Source of the DNA: Anagrus nilaparvatae
Lineage: Eukaryota > Arthropoda > Insecta > Hymenoptera > Mymaridae
Direction of reading: 5' to 3'
Length of the DNA: 64,000 nt
NCBI GenBank assembly: GCA_022575985.1
Contig: JAKSXM010000040.1
Coordinates: 16,324,001 to 16,388,000, forward strand
Made by a program: the position numbers and the translations under genes. Positions 56,885 to 64,000 of the stretch are shown here, one piece after another. The notes below the pieces were generated by a model. That model was not told where the DNA came from and ran no database searches. It saw only the letters and a program-made list of their open reading frames with translations. Numbering within the stretch: the stretch's first letter is position 1; each line of letters opens with the position of its first letter.

Positions 56885-58100
56885 CCGAGCCTAGTGACAC
56901 GAGAGCTTTCTACGATAGAAAGCCCTCCTTCTTTTTCTTCAATAAGGTGGCGCTTACGTACTCTGCTACTTTGATCCAATTTTCAGAACTCCGTAGCATT
57001 TCCAGGACAATCGTCTCTGGCCTCCAAATCGAGAAGGGCGGGCGCCCTTTCAAGTAGCGCGGACACCCAAAGAATGTGTGCTCTGCTGTGTCATCAACAC
57101 CTGGGCAGTATAGACAGTGCTTTGTTGCCACCTTATACCAATGTTTCAACATGACATGGAAATAACCGTGTCCCTTTAGAAATTGGGTAAGGTAATAGTC
57201 CACCTCCCCATGCTGTCACCTAGTCCATACCTGCAGATCTGAGATCAGAGTACGCATCCACCTGGCCTTTTGTTCATTCTTCCATCGATCCTGCCATGCG
57301 CTCATAGAGCTGGAGAAGGTACGAGTGGATGCCACTTCGTGGTCCTCTACACAATCGTTAATGTATTTCCGCTCCAAAGCTAGCAGGTCGATGGGTATGA
57401 CCGATGCTACTACATGGATCGTTTCTAAGGATACCGTATGGTACGTGCAGGCGATCCTCAGGGCCGCTTGATTCTGCACAGACGATATTTAGTGGTGATA
57501 TCCGCCCAGATCTCTGATCCGTAAAGCAGGACAGAGTTAACAACGGACATCAACAATCATCGCTTCCCTGGTTTGGGCCCTCCTATATTGGCCATGAGCC
57601 TTGACAAGGAGGATGCGACCGACGCGGCCTTCTCACTCGACCTCTGAAATTGTTCCCAGAAGTTCAGTTATCAAGCAGAACTCCCAGGTACTTGACCGAT
57701 GTTTTGACTTGGATCGTATTAGGGTTTCCACCATCATGGACATTTACATCGATGTCCGTGGAAATTGCTGTTCGACGGGTCAGCAGTACGATCTCCGTTT
57801 TTGAGATCGCGATCTAGAGCAGGAGCCCACCCATCCAGAGGTTAATCTGTCTCATGACTAGATTCAACCTCTCCTGGGTTACCTGCATGTCCCAGCCGGT
57901 GATGGTCAGGGCCACGTCGTCCGCGTACCCGATCAGGGAAGCTCTTTTCAGGAGGTAAATGGGCAACAAGCCGTCGTAAAAGGCATTCCACAGGTCCGGT
58001 CCGAGAACCGAGACTTGCGCGATGACCGCGCTCAAGACTCTCTGCCGCCTGCCATCGAGCGTGTCGTAGAGTAGTCTTCAGTCCCGTAGGTAGTCCTTCA
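56885..58100 (-). pseudogene. R1-like LINE copy D, degraded ORF2 3' half
   Basis: Minus strand fragments of ORF2: 58035-57814 with QVSVLGPDLW-type and YADDVALTITG motifs, 57479-57216 thumb region, and 57203-56910 with the C-terminal CLYCPGVDDTAEHTFF zinc motif. Several frameshifts and stops. Truncated at about 58100 where tRNA-like sequence begins. Confidence 0.75.
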
Positions 58101-58116
58101 GGACATCCATCAATTT

Positions 58117-58155
58117 GTCTCGAACGGGATTCGATCCCACGACCTTTGGTTTGCT
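58117..58155 (-). repeat. Inverted partial copy of the 58679-58751 tRNA-like gene (3' half)
   Basis: On the minus strand reads AAACCAAAGGTCGTGGG, then the T-loop ATCGAAT and TCGAGACA. It is the 3' half of the downstream gene with two or so differences. It abuts the truncated end of LINE copy D. Confidence 0.7.
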
Positions 58156-58189
58156 TATTTTGTTTATTTAATTTGTTTATTTAACATAA

Positions 58190-58970
58190 ACTAAAAAATT
58201 TTTATAATTTATTTAAAATTGTTAAAAATTTTAAATAAAATTAATAGTATGAAAATGCCTTTATATATCTTTGAAATATTAGATTATTATATTTGTTCAT
58301 AGAGATCGTTACTGATATTCATATTGAAAAATATGACGAACATTAAATTAATCTAATTAATAATTTAACTTTGTTTGTAAATAATTAAAAAAAAAAAAAA
58401 TTTATTCTTGTTATTTAATTTAAATGACTACTAGTATTTCGATACTATTTGAATTTTATTTTATGTATATTTTTTTTTGTTTTTAAACTACCAAACTCCG
58501 CACAGGCAATTCAATATTGCCTCTGGAGTATTTCAAGCTTTATATACCAAATTGTATAATGTATAATTTAAGTTTGTAATTATTGTAAATAAATAATAAT
58601 AATAATAATAATAATATAAATTTGGCACTAGAACTAAAAAGCTGCCTCTTGAATGAAAGAAATTGATTCTGATTGTCCGTTTCGATAGCTTAGTTAGTAG
58701 AGCGTTGGTCCGGCAAACCAAAGGTCGCGGGATCGAATCCCGCTCGAGACAAATGGATGGACAATTTTTTTCATTCAAAACCACTTTTTTAAGTTAGAGT
58801 ATTATTTAATTTATCAAAAAAAATTATCTAAAATCAATAAAAAAAGTTTTCTAATTTATTTCAAATTTTTTACAATGTTAAATAAAACTAATGGTATGCC
58901 TTTATATATTTTTAAAATACAAGATTATTATATTTTTTCGTAGAGATCGTTACTGATACTTGATCAATAT
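58190..58970. repeat. ~170-bp direct repeat pair around the tRNA-like gene
   Basis: About 58190-58370 and 58820-58970 share blocks such as CCTTTATATAT and TAGAGATCGTTACTGATA. A further part (AAAAATATGAAGAACGTTAAA) recurs near 59118-59150. A (AAT)n run lies at about 58588-58615. Confidence 0.6.
58679..58751 (+). tRNA. tRNA-like gene with anticodon-loop GGC
   Basis: Complete cloverleaf: acceptor GTTTCGA/TCGAGAC (seven pairs with one G-U), D-stem GCTT/GAGC, anticodon stem TTGGT/ACCAA, loop CCGGCAA, T-stem GCGGG/CCCGC with loop ATCGAAT. A and B boxes are good, and a T7 run follows about 15 nt downstream. The anticodon would be GGC (Ala), which eukaryotic nuclear genomes normally lack, and position 33 is C instead of U. 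A tRNA-derived repeat or pseudo-tRNA is therefore more likely than a decoding tRNA. Confidence 0.55.
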
Positions 58971-59869
58971 TATTGATCAATATTATTTCTACTTTGCATT
59001 TTTTTAAAGTTTTATTTTTTAAAGTATTATTAAAGAATAATTGATCTATTATTGATTATGTTGCATTTCTTACAGTTGTAATTTTTAAAAAAGTGCTATT
59101 AGTTATTGATACTTATATAGAAAAATATGAAGAACGTTAAATTAATTAAATTAATAATATTGATATTATCACTACAGCTAATAGATCCATTATTTTTTAA
59201 TAATACTTTTAAAAATATGCTAAAACTAATAGCAATTTTTTTTTTAAATAAAAATTTAAGAAAAGCAAAGTAGCAATAATGTTTTCATTATCACCAACGT
59301 TAATACAACCATTAGTTACTCCAATAACTTACATACAAATTATTCAACCAATTATTCCACCATAACATGATTGAAGTGTAAATATAAGAATATGATAACC
59401 TAAAATAAAATAGAAAAAATTACTAATTAAAATAGAAAAAATGTCTAAAAACTTACAGCTATGATTATCAAAATAATTGCCGAAATTGTCAAAAATGAAA
59501 CAACCATGTTTATAAAACACATGCTCAAGAAAAAAAATTTTTTTTTATAAATAAATGACTGAATTAAATTAAATATCCCTTTAACAGATCATAATACATA
59601 CAGAAAAAAATGCATTTCAATAATTTAGTTGATGACAAAAATATTTTCTTAAATGCATAATTTTTCTTTAACAAGGAATATTCTGTTACCAAGAAAAATA
59701 ATGCTCAGTCTTGTTTTCTATGAATAAAAAAATAGAATTTAATACATTTTTTCTGTATTAATATGATCTGTTTAATACTTATAAAAAAAAGAATAAATAT
59801 GTTAGATATGTTAGAAAATATACAGTATTAACGTGGGGAACCAGCACCGTTGCGCATAACATAAAAAAA
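58971..59869. other. AT-rich spacer, nothing recognised
   Basis: Apart from the repeat block near 59118 no feature identified. Confidence 0.5.
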
Positions 59870-60400
59870 TTTTACCATGCAATTGACTTAAAAATTAAGA
59901 TTTTTCTACGGTTAAATTTGCTGGTACCATAGGCACACGCAAGAGTACTTGTCATCTTCATTAATACTGGATGTTTTCTAACATATTTATGATATTTTAG
60001 GACATTTTTAAATCCTGTACTTTTATGTTATGAACAAAAAAAATTCAGAAAAAATAAAAAAGTTACAATTTTTTAAAGTCACCTGCGTGGCCCAAATTTT
60101 TCATCCAACGTGTATACGCAAGAAATCAGCACCCAAGGTTAATACTATATTTATTCCAACATATTTATGATATTTTAGGCCACATAAAAATCCTGCACTT
60201 TTATATCTTGACCAAAAAAAAATCGAGAGAAACGATGAAATTCTCAATTTTTTAAAGACCTGCGTGGACCAAATTTTTGATCCCGCAGGTATAAGCAGAA
60301 ATGCCAACTCTCGATTCTTCAACAAATTAATAATATATTAGGTCACATAGCAATCCTACACTTTTATTTCTATATTTTTCTAAGTCCCTATTTTTCGCAC
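59870..60400. repeat. ~175-bp tandem repeat, about three units
   Basis: The landmark AACATATTTATGATATTTTA recurs near 59981 and 60157, and a diverged version near 60325. CCTGCGTGG also repeats. Short minus-strand ORFs here are incidental. Confidence 0.6.
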
Positions 60401-60616
60401 TACTAGAAATCCAGCGGGTGTTCTTTTTTGTGCTTTTTTGGGTTAAAAATTGTGTTGAAGTTAAAAATAATAAAAATTTATTTTGTAATATTTTTGTAAG
60501 TCCAAATAGCAATATAATCCCGGCGCGGGTAGTTTGACGTTCATTATATTTTTTGAATTAAAAAAAGTAATAATAATTTCTTATTAAAAAAGACACTAAT
60601 GTAATCAATTAGGATT

Positions 60617-60960
60617 AACTCCGTTGTACCGGTCCCAAACTCCGCTGTACCGGTCCCAAACTCCGCTGTACCGGTTCCAAATCCGGAGCCTCATAAGGCT
60701 GAGGAAGGAGGAGAGTGGTTCAAGCCGCCTTTTTTCAAGGTTGAACTAGAATCAAGGATATAGGATATAGCTCTCTGGAACAACGGAGGCTGCCCTATAA
60801 ATCGGGTCTCATGCCTTGCATTTCTCCGGGACATGTTCTATGCTTTACCCCATGTGTGCATGTTAGGAATGCCGCAGACTGCTCATAGTTAGTCTATAAG
60901 CGATTCTGGAATAACTGAGGCTGCCCTATAAACCGGGTTTTATGCCTTGTCTTTCCCTCG
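60617..60960 (+). repeat. Internal repeats in the 5' UTR of LINE copy F
   Basis: Three ~21-bp units of the type ACTCCGCTGTACCGGTCCCA (60617-60680). Further on, two related blocks begin TCTGGAA(C/T)AAC(G/T)GAGGCTG (about 60774 and 60906). Repeated 5' UTR monomers often carry the promoter of LINEs; promoter activity is inferred. Confidence 0.55.
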
Positions 60961-61791
60961 AGCATTCCTGACAAGCGTGCAGCCGCAGACTGCTAACCTA
61001 AAACTATCCTTGAGGAAGAGGCATATTAAAAGGTCTCCAAGGTTTTCTCCAACCGAAGTGCGATATAAGCCACATACAGGGTTGCCTCAGACCTGACGTA
61101 TTGGCTCTTAGCATGGGAGAATTCTACCTCGAGCACAGCGACGTAGCCGATTAAAGGTAGTCACGAGTCCCGCTAAATCATGACTGCAGGTTGTATTTTC
61201 TGGTTTAGTAATGTGTGAAGGTGATGGGTTATTGGGTTATTGGGAAGTGGCATTGTCATCAGACAAGGAGGAGCAATCCTCCATTCTGTAGGGGATCTAT
61301 CTATGGAATCAATGCCGTCTGGTTCCAGAGTAAAATTTGACATCAGCCCTCACGATTCCACTGGTAGATGCCTGACCTGTTCCATGATGGGTATAATACA
61401 TTGTGGAATGGTAGAAAACATAGAGGTGGAAACACTTCACCTGTTACATTGAGGATTAGTTTTCCCTCGCGTCACCGCCTCTCAATCGAAGTCTGTTACA
61501 TGCCGGATTAATAATCGTATGTGATGTCATCAGACATGGTGGTGAAAAACCCCGATCTGTAGGACTATTATTACTGGATGGACGCTGGAAGCTGATAGAT
61601 ACTCTCTGTCAGCGACTAACGTAAATCCTTCAATAATACTCTGAAGGGTACTCTTACCCAACTAAGGGCCCTTTGTCTAGGGACACAGGCTTATTTTATG
61701 AACAAAGCTAAATAAATACAGTGAATTACCCCAGGTTGATACCCCTCTTATAGAGGATATAGAGGATAATTCAACCTCTGATTCCGATCAA

Positions 61792-63406
61792 GTGAAAGCC
61801 TTGATGCTCAGAGCCCGAGACACGGATTCTGGGGGTCTCCAATTTAGCATTTCCCAGCAGCAAGGGCAGAAGACCACGCCCACAGAGCAACAACATCTAG
61901 CTCTAATTACTGCTGAAAAAATGACGGCAAAGGTAGTCTTAACTAGGCTAGAGGTCGAGGATTCCGCCCGCAAATCCTCAATGGAAGGTGATATAAGCGC
62001 AAAATGTGGTGCCCAAAAAGGTTCAAGCAATAGCTTGATACGGCCTTCTATTCTGAAGGACCAGAGGTCACATTCGTTGCCTAATGTAAGCGAAGTTGGG
62101 CTTGATGACGAAGGCAAGGTGGAAGAAAATATGGAAAGATATCTCCGAAAGTCAAATCAATATAACAGCGCGTGCATTGAAATCCACGCAAACATGGAGA
62201 GAGATATTACTCAGATAAGAGAGTCAGTCAAAGTGCAGAAGAACTGTAATATGACTGTCAAAAAAGGCATAGCTCAGTTTGAAAAATATTTAGCCAGGCT
62301 AAAGACAATTTTTGAACTGCAGCAGGAGGTATTAAATGGGAAACCAAAACCCGATATTCCTATACAGGAAGCATCAGAGATTATGACTAGAAAAGGAAAG
62401 AAGAGGGCTCGGACTGCTTCTCGAAGCCAAGAAGAAAAAGAAAAAAGAGTTTGAAAGAAAGGAGGCAGAGGCTCGTAAAAACCAAGAGCAGGAACAGAAG
62501 AAGCAGCAGGAGAAGCAGCAATCAAAATTAACTGCAGTGGCAGGAAACCTGCGGCAGGGGGCAGAGAATAAAAGAAAAAAAAAGAAAAAGCCGCAGAAGA
62601 AGAAAGGAGATGGCGTATCTCCTCCTTCCGAGGCGACAGAAAAAGGCAGGAGAAAGAAGCGCCAGAACCGACGCATAAAGATCTCTAAGCGTAAGGAGGC
62701 TGTAATAATAAAGCCTCCTGAAGGGAAGTCTTATGCAACAACCCTGCTGGAGATCAAAAGAGGTGTCCAACTAAAGGATTCGGGGACTGAGGTTCACCGA
62801 ATCCAGAAAACCCAGGTTGGGAGCGTCCTAATAGAGCTGAGTTCGTCGAAAGACCGGCAAAAATTAGACACTGTCAAGACGGTCGCAGGCCCAGAAAGTA
62901 CAGTCAAAAAACTGATTCCCCACCTAACCTTGGAGATCAGAAGCCTAGATTGTACTACTGGTAACGACGAAGTGAGGCAGGTGATAAAGGAGGCAACCAA
63001 GCTGCAGAACGATGAGGACACAAAAGTCGTCATCTTCAAGGCTAAGGGCACTAAGGCGGATATGGCGGTCATAGACCTACCAGAAGCCGCCGCACTAAAA
63101 TTGTCCAAAAAAGGACGGTTAAATAATGGCTGGTCTAATTGGCAAGTGCGCTTAAGAGCCGAATTTACACGGTGCTTTAAGTGTCTTGCTTTCGGCCACA
63201 ACCAGTGGTCATGTAAGGGCATGGACCGAAAATTTGCGTGTTTTAAATGTGGCGTTCAAGGCCACAAGACAGAAAAATGTCCTGTGGAAAAAGCAGAATG
63301 CTTCCTCTGCAGGGAAAGAGCTGACAAGGCCAAGACCGACCACTTTCCAAGATGCGGAGCATGTAACTGTTATCGGGAGGCACTTACGGCAAGGAAGATA
63401 AAGTGA
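61792..63406 (+). pseudogene. Gag (ORF1) of LINE copy F
   Basis: The first frame (61792-62454) is a charged, partly coiled-coil N-terminal part. The second (through 62537-63406) holds a very Lys-rich stretch, an RRM-like middle and three C-terminal Cys-His clusters (CFKCLAFGHNQWSC, CFKCGVQGHKTEKC, and CFLC...). The two overlap in a shifted frame around 62400-62450, at an A-rich run, so one base has been gained or lost (or frameshifting occurs). The stop is TGA at 63404-63406; copy C reads TGT there and continues to TAATG. ORF1 proteins bind the element RNA in the particle. Confidence 0.75.
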
Positions 63407-63414
63407 CATCGGTA

Positions 63415-64000
63415 ATGTTCGGAGTCCTGCAAGGGAATATGAAAAAAGCCATTGTTGCTGACCTTTTGCTCGATAAGCTCGCGGGCGAGACAGACTCTAG
63501 CGTCGTCTTGCTATCTGAGCCGCTTCGCAATAGGAACCAGCAATTCTGGTTAACCGATGACACAGGCCAGTGTGCAATATGGCTACGAGGTCATGCTCAG
63601 ACGTCTATTTCATGACATGGAAAAGGCAACTGCCACGTCTGGGCAAAGTGCGGTGATACAACTTTCATTAGTTGTTATTTGTCACCGAATGACATTATTG
63701 GGGTGTTCACCGCAAAGCTGGCCTCATTGGAGGAAACGATAACGGAAGTCTCTGGCAATATCATATTTGCTGGGGACTTAAATGCCAGGACCGTGGAATG
63801 GGGAATGCCATCCACGAACCATAGGGGAACGTTGATCCTAAAGATGGCCGCTAGAACTGATCTGGTGGTCATGAACTCTGGGAACAATCCAACCTACGTA
63901 AGGCCAGGCTTTGGCGAATCGATCCCTGATGTTACTTTTGCCTCGGCCGGGCTGGCAGGAAGAGTGGGCGGTTGGAGTGTGATGGATGGAGCCAATGGCA
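63415..64000 (+). pseudogene. ORF2 of LINE copy F, endonuclease N-terminal part with early stop
   Basis: Starts MFGVLQGNM at the ATG of a TAATG motif (63413-63417). It carries the endonuclease N-terminus with LLSEPLRNRN and AGDLNAR. A TGA at about 63613-63615 replaces the CGA present in copy C, and the same frame then continues with CHVWAKCGD to the window end. The copy is dead unless read through. The rest, including RT, lies outside. Confidence 0.8.

Larger units (their letters stand above)
60600..64000 (+). mobile_element. R1-like LINE copy F, 5' part with long 5' UTR (runs off window)
   Basis: GC-richer sequence starts near 60600 and continues to the window end: 5' UTR with internal repeats, ORF1 (from 61792), then ORF2 (from 63415). 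Same family as copy C. Because the 5' UTR is present, this may be a full-length insertion, although ORF1 has a frameshift and ORF2 an early stop. Confidence 0.75.

Noticed and set aside
61240..61452. 70-codon frame in the 5' UTR of LINE copy F
   Set aside because: Not recognised, no domain, lies before the gag start; treated as UTR.

Overview
The window is AT-rich eukaryotic DNA with spliceosomal introns. It is almost certainly from an invertebrate, most likely an insect. The mix of R1-type non-LTR retrotransposons, a Polinton, a Helitron and a PIF/Harbinger element fits an arthropod; the species cannot be named from this sequence. Only one exon looks like a host gene: a collagen exon of 20 Gly-X-Y triplets at 52724-52903 (+). 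Nearly everything else recognisable is a mobile element or a repeat.

Layout. 1-7271 (-): a decayed but gene-rich Polinton/Maverick (adintovirus-like) copy that runs off the left edge. It holds an integrase fragment, a parvovirus-type PLA2-like gene, two Polinton-associated genes of unknown role, an A32-type packaging ATPase and a family B DNA polymerase with small 5' exons. It is GC- and CpG-richer than the DNA that follows. 7272-13140: AT-rich, no gene seen. 13141-13690: palindromes and fold-back sequence. 13886-15238 and 26589-27430: one ~464-bp tandem array, split by an LTR element at 15239-26588. That element has ~760-bp LTRs, an AAGT target duplication and a purine tract, but no gag or pol. 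It resembles a LARD and carries tandem arrays, a repetitive 49-codon ORF, a tRNA-like gene inside a palindrome, and a complete PIF/Harbinger element (21022-24255) with two convergent genes.

28207-29912: a 427-bp fold-back element, a related end fragment and a 108-bp MITE. 32850-34690 (-): a Helitron whose Rep is fused in frame to the last helicase motif. 34774-40030 (-): two tandem R1-like LINE copies (A and B). 40540-42440 (-): a dead CR1/L2-like LINE. 43640-46849: a tiny coding-free LTR element (TRIM-like) with a nested R1-like LINE (C). 47345-49040: a 398-bp tandem array. 52724-52903: the collagen exon. 55020-58100 (-): R1-like fragments with a 630-bp tandem duplication. 58117-58751: a second tRNA-like gene with an inverted partial copy. 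60600-64000 (+): the 5' two thirds of another R1-like LINE (F), leaving the window on the right.

The elements form a readable nesting series, dated by target duplications: PIF inside LARD inside a tandem array, and LINE C inside a TRIM. Most coding copies are dead through stops, frameshifts or deletions. The likeliest undescribed items are the coding-free LTR element with its decapeptide-repeat ORF, the Polinton polymerase gene with duplicated small exons, and the tRNA-like genes paired with inverted copies of themselves.
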